From assembly GCF_020639365.1 (NCBI RefSeq), contig NZ_JAINUL010000001.1, forward strand, positions 6,817,030-6,881,029: a DNA stretch of 64,000 nt, read 5' to 3'. The notes below the pieces were generated by a model that saw only the letters and a program-made list of their open reading frames with translations, had not been told where the DNA came from and made no database searches. Position numbers and translations under genes: made by a program. This document shows positions 39,239 through 48,058 of this stretch, in pieces (positions within the stretch are counted from its first letter, which is position 1; the number at the start of each line of letters is the position of its first letter). This stretch comes from Streptomyces flavotricini (GTDB taxonomy: Bacteria > Actinomycetota > Actinomycetes > Streptomycetales > Streptomycetaceae).

Positions 39239-40173
39239 GCGACGAGAAGGCCGGCCAGCCCGGCACCGGAACCGCACGCAAGCACACCGCGCTGCCCAAG
39301 GCGCAGATCCTCATCGAGGCCCTGCCCTGGCTCACCCGCCACAACGGCAAGGTCGTCGTCATCAAGTTCGGCGGCAACGCCATGATCGACGAGGACCTGA
39401 AGGCCGCCTTCGCCCAGGACGTGGTCTTCCTGCGCCAGGCCGGCCTCAAGCCGGTCGTGGTGCACGGCGGCGGCCCCCAGATCAACGCCCAGCTCGACAA
39501 GCACGGCCTGGTCAGCGAGTTCAAGGCGGGCCTGCGCGTCACGACCCCCGAGGCCATGGACGTCGTGCGGATGGTCCTGGCGGGCCAGGTCCAGCGTGAG
39601 CTGGTCGGGCTGCTCAACCAGCACGGGCCGCTCGCCGTCGGCATGACCGGCGAGGACGCCCACACCATCACCGCCACCCGGCACACCCCGGAGATCGACG
39701 GCGAGCTCGTCGACATCGGCCGGGTCGGCGAGATCACCGCCATCGACACCGGCGCCATCGAGGCGCTCCTGGCGGACGGCCGGATCCCGGTCATCTCCTC
39801 CATCGCGCGCAGCGCCGAAGACCACCACGTGTACAACGTGAACGCCGACACGGCGGCCGCGGCGCTCGCCGCCGCGCTGGGCGCCGAGACGCTGATGGTG
39901 CTCACCGACGTCGAGGGCCTCTACGCGGACTGGCCCAGCAGCGACGAGGTCATCAGCCGGCTCACCGTCAGCGAGCTGGAGAAGCTGCTGCCCGAGCTGT
40001 CGAGCGGCATGGTGCCCAAGATGGAGGGCTGCCTGCACGCCGTACGGGGCGGGGTGAGCACGGCCCGCGTGATCGACGGACGGGTGCCGCACTCGATCCT
40101 GCTGGAGATCTTCACCGACGAGGGAATCGGCACGATGGTCGTGCCCGACGCACAGGGAGGGGAACCCGCGTGA
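39235..40173 (+). CDS. argB: Acetylglutamate kinase
   Basis: Second step of the pathway, usually feedback-inhibited by arginine. 312 residues, with the amino acid kinase motifs VVIKFGGNAMIDED and VVHGGGPQINAQL, and the arginine-sensitive-type N-terminal extension (LPKAQILIEALPWLTRHNGK). ATG 39235 is coupled to argJ and the stop overlaps argD. Confidence 0.97.
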   Translation: MSDEKAGQPGTGTARKHTALPKAQILIEALPWLTRHNGKVVVIKFGGNAMIDEDLKAAFAQDVVFLRQAGLKPVVVHGGGPQINAQLDKHGLVSEFKAGLRVTTPEAMDVVRMVLAGQVQRELVGLLNQHGPLAVGMTGEDAHTITATRHTPEIDGELVDIGRVGEITAIDTGAIEALLADGRIPVISSIARSAEDHHVYNVNADTAAAALAAALGAETLMVLTDVEGLYADWPSSDEVISRLTVSELEKLLPELSSGMVPKMEGCLHAVRGGVSTARVIDGRVPHSILLEIFTDEGIGTMVVPDAQGGEPA

Positions 40174-41369
40174 CCGGCAACCAGGAGTTCGCTGCCCGCT
40201 GGCAGGGTGCGCTGACCAACAACTACGGCACCCCGGCGCTGGCCCTCGTACGCGGCGAAGGCGCCCAGGTCTGGGACGCGGACGGCAAGCAGTACACCGA
40301 CTTCGTCGGCGGCATCGCGGTCAACGCCCTCGGCCACGCCCACCCGGCGATCGTCGAGGCCGTGACCGCGCAGATCTCCACCCTCGGCCACGTCTCCAAC
40401 CTCTACGCATCCGAGCCGGTCCTCGCGCTCGGCGAGCGGCTGCTCCAGCTCTTCGGACGCCCCGGCCGGGTTTTCTTCTGCAACTCCGGAGCCGAGGCCG
40501 TCGAGGCCGCCTTCAAGATCGGCCGGCTGACGGGGCGGACCCACATGGTCGCCACCGACGGCGGCTTCCACGGCCGGACGATGGGCGCCCTCGCGCTCAC
40601 GGGCCAGCCCAAGAAGCGGGCCCCGTTCCTGCCGCTGCCCGGCGAGGTCACGCACGTACCGTACGGCGATGTGGAGGCCCTGCGGGCCGCCGTCACCGAG
40701 GAGACGGCCCTCGTGGTCATCGAGCCGATCCAGGGCGAGAACGGCGTCGTCGTCCCCCCGGCCGGATATCTGACGGCCGCCCGGGAGATCACCCGGGCCA
40801 CCGGCACCCTGCTCGTCCTCGACGAGGTGCAGACCGGGGTCGGGCGCTGCGGCCACTGGTTCGAGCACCAGGCCCACGAGGGTGTCGAGCCCGATCTCGT
40901 CACGCTCGCGAAGGGTCTGGGAGGCGGACTGCCGATCGGTGCGGTGGCCGCTTTCGGGCCGGCCGCGGAACTGCTCCAGCCCGGCCAGCACGGCACGACC
41001 TTCGGCGGGAACCCCGTCGCGTGCGCCGCCGGGCTCGCCGTCGTCGACACCATCGCCGCCGAGGGCCTGCTCGATCAGGTCAAGGCGCGCGGGGAGCGGC
41101 TGCGCTCCGGAATCGAGGCCTCCGGGCACCCGCTGGTCTCCCATGTCCGTGGTGAGGGCCTTCTCCTGGGTATCGTGCTGACCGGGCCGCTCGCACCGCA
41201 GGTGCAGCAGGCGGCCCAAGATGCCGGCTTCCTGGTCAACGCGCCCGCCCCCGACGTCGTACGGCTCATGCCCCCGTACGTACTCTCCGAGGCCGAGGCG
41301 GACGCGTTCGTCCGGGCCCTGCCCGGCATCCTCGACACAGCCAACGGGGACGGACGCACCGGGGAATGA
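40170..41369 (+). CDS. argD: Acetylornithine aminotransferase
   Basis: PLP enzyme that converts N-acetylglutamate semialdehyde to N-acetylornithine. 399 residues; PLP lysine in LVTLAKGLGGGLPIGA, phosphate site FFCNSGAEAVEAAFK, and LLVLDEVQTGVGRCG. GTG 40170 overlaps the argB stop; argR follows after seven bases. Confidence 0.96.
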   Translation: MTGNQEFAARWQGALTNNYGTPALALVRGEGAQVWDADGKQYTDFVGGIAVNALGHAHPAIVEAVTAQISTLGHVSNLYASEPVLALGERLLQLFGRPGRVFFCNSGAEAVEAAFKIGRLTGRTHMVATDGGFHGRTMGALALTGQPKKRAPFLPLPGEVTHVPYGDVEALRAAVTEETALVVIEPIQGENGVVVPPAGYLTAAREITRATGTLLVLDEVQTGVGRCGHWFEHQAHEGVEPDLVTLAKGLGGGLPIGAVAAFGPAAELLQPGQHGTTFGGNPVACAAGLAVVDTIAAEGLLDQVKARGERLRSGIEASGHPLVSHVRGEGLLLGIVLTGPLAPQVQQAAQDAGFLVNAPAPDVVRLMPPYVLSEAEADAFVRALPGILDTANGDGRTGE

Positions 41370-41376
41370 GACGACG

Positions 41377-41940
41377 ATGAGCCACGCGCAGGACCACGAG
41401 GAGTGGGGCTCCGCCCGGACCGAGTCCGGGGGCGGGCCGTCCGTTCCGCAGACCCGCACCGCCCGCCACCGCCGGATCGTGGACATCCTCAACCGGCAGC
41501 CGGTCCGCTCGCAGAGCCAGCTGGCCAAGCTGCTCGCCGACGACGGGCTGAGCGTCACCCAGGCGACGCTCTCCCGCGACCTCGACGAGCTGGGCGCGGT
41601 GAAGATCCGCAACACCGGCGGCGAGCTGATCTACGCGGTGCCCAGCGAGGGCGGCTTCCGCACCCCGCAGGCACCGCTCGGCGAGTCGGCGAAGGAGGAG
41701 CGCATGCGGCGCCTCTCCGGGGAGCTGCTGATCTCGGCGGAGGCCTCCGCGAACCTCGTCGTCCTGCGCACCCCGCCGGGCGCGGCCCAGTTCCTCGCCT
41801 CCGCGATCGACCAGGCCGAACTCCGCGAGATCCTCGGCACGATCGCCGGAGACGACACGCTGATGCTGATCAGCCGTGACCCCTCGGGCGGCCAGGCCCT
41901 CGCGGACCACCTGCTGAGGCTGGCCCAGAAGGAGGGCTGA
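41377..41940 (+). CDS. argR: Arginine repressor
   Basis: Hexameric arginine-dependent repressor of 187 residues. The N-terminal winged helix (about 28-95: RHRRIVDILNRQPVRSQSQL, LSVTQATLSRDLDELGAVKI) binds ARG boxes; the C-terminal domain has LVVLRTPPGAAQFLASAIDQ and ILGTIAGDDTLMLI for arginine binding. It closes the argCJBDR unit and should repress at 36976 and 45110. Confidence 0.96.
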   Translation: MSHAQDHEEWGSARTESGGGPSVPQTRTARHRRIVDILNRQPVRSQSQLAKLLADDGLSVTQATLSRDLDELGAVKIRNTGGELIYAVPSEGGFRTPQAPLGESAKEERMRRLSGELLISAEASANLVVLRTPPGAAQFLASAIDQAELREILGTIAGDDTLMLISRDPSGGQALADHLLRLAQKEG

Positions 41941-42035
41941 CCGCCCCGGGGGCCGGCCCCACGGACCGTCAGCTCCCGTGCGGCGGGGCGGATATCCGCT
42001 GTGCCGGCCGCTGCCGGCCGTCCTAGGGTCGGCGT

Positions 42036-42401
42036 GTGCATGCCTACACCCTCGCCAGTGTCGCCGTGCCCGTCACAGCGGGGCTGTACGGGCTGGTCGG
42101 CGTGATCCGCGGCCGCGCGGCGGTGCGGCACCGCCGTGCCCTCGACCGGTGGGCCGTCGTCCTGGGGCCGCCCGCGCCGCCGCCGGACCCGGGCCGAGAC
42201 CGGCGGGCACCTCAGTACCGGGTGACGGCGAGCGGTCCCTCCCCGGTCCCGATGACGATGTGCGGGCGGCGGCGCGGGTCGGCCCAGCGCAGGATCGCGC
42301 GCATCGCCCGCTCCGGCACGGACACGCAACCGGCCGTCGCCCCCTTGCCGTTGACGTGCAGGAAGATGCCCGCGCCCCGGCCGTGCACCGGCTGCTCGTA
42401 G
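42036..42401 (+). CDS. Doubtful small ORF, leaderless, overlapping L,D-transpeptidase gene
   Basis: GTG 42036 lies seven bases after a -10-like TAGGGT (42024-42029), which suggests a leaderless gene. The first 55 codons (MHAYTLASVAVPVTAGLYGL, then VGVIRGRAAVRHRRALDRWA) look like a small membrane protein. The frame runs on to 42401, overlapping the last 190 bases of the convergent L,D-transpeptidase gene, where it is less likely to be real. I do not recognise it. Confidence 0.4.
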   Translation: MHAYTLASVAVPVTAGLYGLVGVIRGRAAVRHRRALDRWAVVLGPPAPPPDPGRDRRAPQYRVTASGPSPVPMTMCGRRRGSAQRRIARIARSGTDTQPAVAPLPLTCRKMPAPRPCTGCS

Positions 42402-42910
42402 TTGAAGCCGATCACCAGAGCGTGCGCGTACTGCTTCTCGTACGTGACCAGGTGCTCCGCCTCGCCGGGCGCGCAGTCCGCGGGCAGCGGCTCGGTCCAC
42501 CGGTTGTACGCGGCCGACGCGTTGTCCTGGCACCACCAGGAATCGGGGGTCACCCGCCGGTAGCGGAACTCCGTCCCGGCGGGTGCGCGGCGGATCCCGA
42601 AGGCGTAGGGGAGCTCGAACAGGCCCGTCGGCGTCGTGTTCGTGCCCTGGGTGCGGCTCGCGCCCTCGGTCAGCCCGTTCGCACCGAAGCGCGCCTCGGC
42701 GCCGCCGGCCTCGTACCAGCGCCCCGCCCGGCGGTCCCACCAGGTCAGCCGCCCCGTGGTGGATCCGGGGGCGGGCGCGACGGCGGTGATGAGCTGGCTG
42801 CCGCCGCCGGTGTCGGCGAGGCGTGCGGGCAGCGGCGCGGGCCCGTACGGGCCCTGCGCGAGCAGGCTGGTGACGATCAGTGAGCCGGTGGCGAGAGCGG
42901 TACGCAGCAC
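42212..42910 (-). CDS. Secreted L,D-transpeptidase (YkuD-fold)-like protein
   Basis: Exported protein of 232 residues. After a short signal peptide (LATGSLIVTSLLAQGPYG), a catalytic domain ends in IFLHVNGKGATAGCVSVPER, the H-x(n)-[ST]-x-G-C motif of L,D-transpeptidases, with RRPHIVIGTGE at the end. It may make 3-3 peptidoglycan cross-links or a related transfer. GTG 42910 has only a weak ribosome binding site; it lies three bases after the PPOX-type gene stop on the same strand. Confidence 0.83.
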   Translation of the reverse strand: MLRTALATGSLIVTSLLAQGPYGPAPLPARLADTGGGSQLITAVAPAPGSTTGRLTWWDRRAGRWYEAGGAEARFGANGLTEGASRTQGTNTTPTGLFELPYAFGIRRAPAGTEFRYRRVTPDSWWCQDNASAAYNRWTEPLPADCAPGEAEHLVTYEKQYAHALVIGFNYEQPVHGRGAGIFLHVNGKGATAGCVSVPERAMRAILRWADPRRRPHIVIGTGEGPLAVTRY

Positions 42911-42913
42911 ATG

Positions 42914-43495
<582 letters not shown>

Positions 43496-43500
43496 ACGGA

Positions 43501-45012
43501 TCAGTATCCGATCGGCCCGGATCCGGTGCGGCCAATTCCGAGCTGTGAGCGCATCCGACCCATGACGTGATCGCTGAACAGTCCGGTGCAGCGGTCCAGC
43601 AGGGCGCCGACCTCCGGGTCGCGCAGCGGCAGCGCGGGCGGCCGGTACGGGGACCACAGGCTCTGCACGCGCTGCGCGGCGACCCGCCGCAGCCCCGGGT
43701 CCGCGTCCGTCAGCAGCTCCACGGAGGCCCGCAGCCCGAGGACGCCGCCGCGGGCGTGCAGCACCCGGTAGGCGGCCCGGCGGGTGTGCGCGGGGCGGCC
43801 GGGCGCGATCCGCTCCAGCAGCCGGTCGGCGGGCAGCCGGGCCGCGACCCCGGCCAGGCTCACGGACGCCTCGCGGGCGACCGCGGCCGACGGGTCGTCG
43901 AGCAGCGGCCACAGCAGGTCCACGTCGGTGGTGTCCAGCGTGCGCAGCCCGGCGACCGCCGCCGCCCGCACCGCCCCCGCGGGGTGGTCCAGCAGCGCGC
44001 GCAGCAGCGGTGCGTCCGCCCGCGCGGCGCATTCGGCGAAGCCGGTGACGGCGTGCGCGCTCACGCCGGCCGGGTCCTCGACGAGGGCGCGGCAGTGGAC
44101 GTACGGGTCGCCGCCGTCCTGCTTGACCAGCCAGCGCGCGCAGGCCCGTACCAGCCCGGAGCGGTCCGCCAGGAAGCCGGCCGCCTCGGCGCCGCGGCCG
44201 GCGCGGCGCAGCGCGGTGACCCCGCCGGCCCGGACCATCGGCATGTGCCCGCGCAGCAGGAGGTCGACCGCCTCGTCGTCGGGCCCGTCGGCGGCCAGCG
44301 CGGCCAGCGCCGCGTCCGCCCACAGCCGGGCCGTCGCGGGATCCCGCTCCTGCCCGGCCCGCCGGGCCAGCTCCCGTACGCCGAACAGCCCGGAGCCGAG
44401 CGTGACGCGCGTGGCGAACCGCCGGGTCGGCAGGTCCCCGCTGCGCCGCAGCCAGCCGAGCACGGTGTCGGGCTCCTCGCCGGTCATCGTGCGCGCGGGC
44501 CGCGCCGCACGGCCCCACCGCGCGGGGCGCGCCGGACGCCAGTAGGGGGCGAGCACCGGCTCCGGCGCGCGCAGGGCGGTCTCGAACAGCTCCAGCGCCC
44601 AGGCGCCCTGGTCGCGCTCGCCGAGCCGCAGCACGAGCGGCATCAAGGTGACCAGGGTGTCCGCGGGGCGTGCGGCCAGTGCCTCGGCGAGCACCTGCCG
44701 GGCGCGCTCGCGCACGGCGGGAACCCAGTCGGCGCAGCGGATCGCGACGAGCGGGAGCGGCGGCTTCGGCACCCGCAGCGCGGCCTCGCGGACCCGGCCG
44801 TCGGGGTGGCACAGGCGCACCTCGATGCGGTCGGCGCCGCGGGGCCCGGGGAACCAGGGGGAGTGGCCGCGGCGGATCTCCGCGTCGAAGGCGATCCAGG
44901 AGACCGGAAGGACGGGTCGGCGGATGCCGCCGATCCCGAGACGTCCTCCGTTCAGCAGTTCCGCCGCCGCGGCCCGCCCCTCCTCGGCCTGGCGCTGCGT
45001 GTCGGCTCCCAT
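43501..45012 (-). CDS. HEAT-repeat protein
   Basis: Soluble protein of 503 residues built mainly of helical repeats, e.g. ALLDHPAGAVRAAAVAGLRT, LLDDPSAAVAREASVSLAGV and LLTDADPGLRRVAAQRVQSL, typical of HEAT/armadillo scaffolds. I do not recognise a catalytic domain. The N-terminal 100 residues (VSWIAFDAEIRRGHSPWFPG) are not repetitive. ATG 45012 is the start, with GGAGGG about six bases upstream. Divergent from argG. Confidence 0.75.
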   Translation of the reverse strand: MGADTQRQAEEGRAAAAELLNGGRLGIGGIRRPVLPVSWIAFDAEIRRGHSPWFPGPRGADRIEVRLCHPDGRVREAALRVPKPPLPLVAIRCADWVPAVRERARQVLAEALAARPADTLVTLMPLVLRLGERDQGAWALELFETALRAPEPVLAPYWRPARPARWGRAARPARTMTGEEPDTVLGWLRRSGDLPTRRFATRVTLGSGLFGVRELARRAGQERDPATARLWADAALAALAADGPDDEAVDLLLRGHMPMVRAGGVTALRRAGRGAEAAGFLADRSGLVRACARWLVKQDGGDPYVHCRALVEDPAGVSAHAVTGFAECAARADAPLLRALLDHPAGAVRAAAVAGLRTLDTTDVDLLWPLLDDPSAAVAREASVSLAGVAARLPADRLLERIAPGRPAHTRRAAYRVLHARGGVLGLRASVELLTDADPGLRRVAAQRVQSLWSPYRPPALPLRDPEVGALLDRCTGLFSDHVMGRMRSQLGIGRTGSGPIGY

Positions 45013-45109
45013 GTGCCCTCCCTCTGTGGTGCAGACGCCGATCGTAGGCCCTGTGTGCCGCCTCCGCCCCTGATATTCGTGCTGGTCAGCAACGTGCAGC
45101 TACGGTCGA

Positions 45110-45145
45110 TTGACGAAACATACGGAGCAGTGCATAGTTATGCCT
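45110..45145 (+). promoter_or_regulatory. argG promoter with ARG box
   Basis: TTGACG (45110-45115), 17 bases, CATAGT (45133-45138). GTGCATAGTTATGCC over the -10 is a near-palindrome (TGCATA/TATGCC) like the ARG-box half-sites, and matches the site at the argC promoter in TATAGT/CATAGT and ATGCC. Confidence 0.65.
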
Positions 45146-45184
45146 GCACCTGGATGTACCGCTGGAGCCCGTAAGGAGAAGCCC

Positions 45185-46378
45185 GTGACCGAGCGCGTCG
45201 TACTCGCCTATTCAGGCGGACTGGACACCTCCGTCGCCATCGGCTGGATCGCCGAGGAGACGGGCGCAGAGGTCATCGCCGTTGCCGTGGACGTCGGCCA
45301 GGGCGGCGAGGACCTGGACGTCATCCGCAAGCGCGCGATGGCCTGCGGCGCCGTCGAGGCCGAGGTCGCGGACGCCAGGGACGAGTTCGCCGACGAGTAC
45401 TGCCTCCCGGCGATCAAGGCCAACGCCCTCTACATGGACCGGTACCCGCTGGTGTCGGCGCTCTCCCGGCCGGTCATCGTCAAGCACCTGGTCGCCGCCG
45501 CGAAGAAGCACGGCGCCGGCGTCGTCGCCCACGGCTGCACCGGCAAGGGCAACGACCAGGTCCGCTTCGAGGCCGGCATCCAGACCCTCGGCCCCGACCT
45601 GAAGTGCATCGCCCCGGTCCGGGACTACGCGATGACCCGGGACAAGGCCATCGCCTTCTGCGAGGCGCAGAACCTGCCGATCGCGACCACCAGGAAGTCC
45701 CCGTACTCCATCGACCAGAACGTCTTCGGGCGCGCCGTCGAGACGGGTTTCCTGGAGGACATCTGGAACGCGCCGATCGAGGACGTCTACGAGTACACCG
45801 CCGACCCCGCCGAACCGCGCGAGGCCGACGAGGTCGTCGTCTCCTTCAAGGAGGGCGCCCCCGTCGCCATCGACGGCCGGCCCGTCACCGTGCTCCAGGC
45901 GATCCGGGAGCTCAACGCCCGGGCCGGAGCCCAGGGCGTCGGCCGGATCGACATGGTCGAGGACCGCCTCGTGGGCATCAAGTCCCGCGAGGTGTACGAG
46001 GCCCCCGGCGCGATCGCGCTGATCACCGCCCACCAGGAGCTGGAGAACGTCACCGTGGAGCGCGAGCTGGCCCGCTACAAGCGGCAGGTCGAGCAGCGCT
46101 GGGGCGAGCTGGTCTACGACGGCCAGTGGTTCTCCCCGCTCAAGCGGGCCCTGGACGGATTCATCAACGAGGCCAACCAGCACGTCACCGGTGACATCAG
46201 GATGACCCTGCACGGCGGCCGCGCCGTGGTCACCGGCCGCAGGTCGGACGAGTCGCTGTACGACTTCAACCTGGCGACCTACGACTCCGGCGACACCTTC
46301 GACCAGTCCAAGGCCCAGGGTTTCATAGAGATCTTCGGCCTCTCGTCGAAGATCGCGGCACGCCGCGACCTGGCCTGA
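45185..46378 (+). CDS. argG: Argininosuccinate synthase
   Basis: Condenses citrulline and aspartate with ATP. 397 residues; the ATP pyrophosphatase motif is VVLAYSGGLDTSVAIGW, and the substrate-binding segments VAHGCTGKGNDQVRFE and TRKSPYSIDQN are present. GTG 45185 follows AAGGAG. Transcribed from its own promoter with ARG box and separated from argH by a strong hairpin. Confidence 0.97.
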   Translation: MTERVVLAYSGGLDTSVAIGWIAEETGAEVIAVAVDVGQGGEDLDVIRKRAMACGAVEAEVADARDEFADEYCLPAIKANALYMDRYPLVSALSRPVIVKHLVAAAKKHGAGVVAHGCTGKGNDQVRFEAGIQTLGPDLKCIAPVRDYAMTRDKAIAFCEAQNLPIATTRKSPYSIDQNVFGRAVETGFLEDIWNAPIEDVYEYTADPAEPREADEVVVSFKEGAPVAIDGRPVTVLQAIRELNARAGAQGVGRIDMVEDRLVGIKSREVYEAPGAIALITAHQELENVTVERELARYKRQVEQRWGELVYDGQWFSPLKRALDGFINEANQHVTGDIRMTLHGGRAVVTGRRSDESLYDFNLATYDSGDTFDQSKAQGFIEIFGLSSKIAARRDLA

Positions 46379-46403
46379 GCCCGACTCGTTACGCCAGTAC
46401 CAA

Positions 46404-46441
46404 GTCGGCCTCCCCGTAACCTCCGCGACGGGGAGGCCGAC
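46404..46441 (+). terminator. Hairpin between argG and argH
   Basis: GTCGGCCTCCCCGT-N10-ACGGGGAGGCCGAC, 14-base perfect stem, 26 bases after argG and 37 before argH. It may terminate or attenuate transcription into argH. Confidence 0.75.
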
Positions 46442-46477
46442 GCACATCCACGCACACGTTCTTGAGGAGCAGCAGCT

Positions 46478-47908
46478 GTGAGCAGCAACAACGGTGGTGA
46501 CGTCCGGCTCTGGGGCGGCCGGTTCGCCGACGGCCCCGCCGAGGCCCTCGCGAAGCTGTCCGCGTCGGTCCACTTCGACTGGCGCCTCGCGCCGTACGAC
46601 ATCGCCGGGTCCCGCGCCCACGCCCGCGTGCTCGCCAAGGCGGGCCTGCTCACGGCGGACGAGCTCGACCGCATGATCGCGGGCCTGGACCGGCTCGAAG
46701 CCGACGTCGCCGACGGCTCCTTCACCGGCACCATCGCCGACGAGGACGTGCACACCGCCCTGGAGCGGGGTCTGCTGGAGCGGCTCGGCGCCGACCTCGG
46801 CGGCAAGCTGCGGGCCGGCCGGTCCCGCAACGACCAGGTGGCCACCCTGTTCCGGATGTACCTGCGCGACCACGCCCGGATCGTCGGCGCTCTGATCGCC
46901 GAGCTCCAGGACGCGCTGGTGGGCCTCGCCGAGACGCACCACGACGTGGCCATGCCGGGCCGGACCCACCTCCAGCACGCCCAGCCGGTGCTCTTCGCGC
47001 ACCACGTGCTGGCCCACGTCCAGGCGCTGTCCCGGGACGCGGAGCGGCTGCGGCAGTGGGACACCCGGACCGCGGTCTCCCCGTACGGCTCCGGCGCGCT
47101 CGCCGGCTCCTCGCTGGGGCTGGACCCGGAGGCGGTCGCCGCCGACCTGGGCTTCGAGCGGGGCTCGGTCGGCAACTCGATCGACGGCACGGCCTCGCGC
47201 GACTTCGTCGCCGAGTTCGCCTTCATCACCGCGATGATCGGGATCAACCTGTCCCGGATCGCGGAGGAGATCATCATCTGGAACACGAAGGAGTTCTCCT
47301 TCGTGACCCTGCACGACGCCTTCTCGACCGGGTCGTCGATCATGCCGCAGAAGAAGAACCCGGACATCGCGGAGCTGGCGCGCGGCAAGTCGGGCCGGCT
47401 CATCGGCAATCTGACGGGCCTGCTCGCCACGCTGAAGGCGCTGCCGCTGGCCTACAACCGGGACCTCCAGGAAGACAAGGAGCCGGTCTTCGACTCCTGC
47501 GACACCCTCGAAGTCCTGCTCCCGGCCTTCACCGGGATGATGGCCACCCTCACGGTCAACCGGGAGCGGATGGAGGAGCTGGCTCCGGCGGGCTTCTCCC
47601 TCGCCACGGACATCGCGGAGTGGCTGGTCAAGCAGGGCGTGCCGTTCCGCGTCGCGCACGAGGTGGCCGGCGAGTGCGTGAAGGAGTGCGAGGCGCTCGG
47701 GATCGAGCTCGACGAGCTCACGGACGAGCAGTTCGCGAAGATCTCGGAGCACCTGACCCCCGAGGTCCGCACGGTACTCAACGTGCCGGGCGCCCTCGCC
47801 TCCCGCAACGGCCGCGGCGGAACCGCCCCCTCGGCGGTCGCGAAGCAGCTCGCGGAGCTGAAGGCCGACCTGGTCATCCAGCACGCCTGGGCCACCCACA
47901 AGCAGTAG
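46478..47908 (+). CDS. argH: Argininosuccinate lyase
   Basis: Last step of arginine synthesis, splitting argininosuccinate to arginine and fumarate. 476 residues; the fumarase/aspartase superfamily signature is TGSSIMPQKKNPD, with SRNDQVATLFRMYLRD and GRTHLQHAQPVLF. GTG 46478 follows TTGAGGAG at a slightly long distance. Confidence 0.97.
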   Translation: MSSNNGGDVRLWGGRFADGPAEALAKLSASVHFDWRLAPYDIAGSRAHARVLAKAGLLTADELDRMIAGLDRLEADVADGSFTGTIADEDVHTALERGLLERLGADLGGKLRAGRSRNDQVATLFRMYLRDHARIVGALIAELQDALVGLAETHHDVAMPGRTHLQHAQPVLFAHHVLAHVQALSRDAERLRQWDTRTAVSPYGSGALAGSSLGLDPEAVAADLGFERGSVGNSIDGTASRDFVAEFAFITAMIGINLSRIAEEIIIWNTKEFSFVTLHDAFSTGSSIMPQKKNPDIAELARGKSGRLIGNLTGLLATLKALPLAYNRDLQEDKEPVFDSCDTLEVLLPAFTGMMATLTVNRERMEELAPAGFSLATDIAEWLVKQGVPFRVAHEVAGECVKECEALGIELDELTDEQFAKISEHLTPEVRTVLNVPGALASRNGRGGTAPSAVAKQLAELKADLVIQHAWATHKQ

Positions 47909-48008
47909 CCGCACGGCGCTGCCCCTTCTGTTCCCGCGGCCATGCGGCCCGCACGCCCGCGGCCCCTCCGGGGCCCGGGCCCTGCACCCCCGCACGCCGC
48001 GGAACGCC

Positions 48009-48048
48009 CGCGGGGGCGGTCGGAGCCCAGGCTCCGGCCGCCCCCGCG
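48009..48048. terminator. Terminator between argH and lipoprotein gene
   Basis: CGCGGGGGCGG-T-CGGAGCC pairs with GGCTCCG-G-CCGCCCCCGCG, an 18-19 base stem (one T-G pair) around a two-base loop. It serves two converging genes. Confidence 0.8.
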
Positions 48049-48058
48049 TCCTGCCCGC

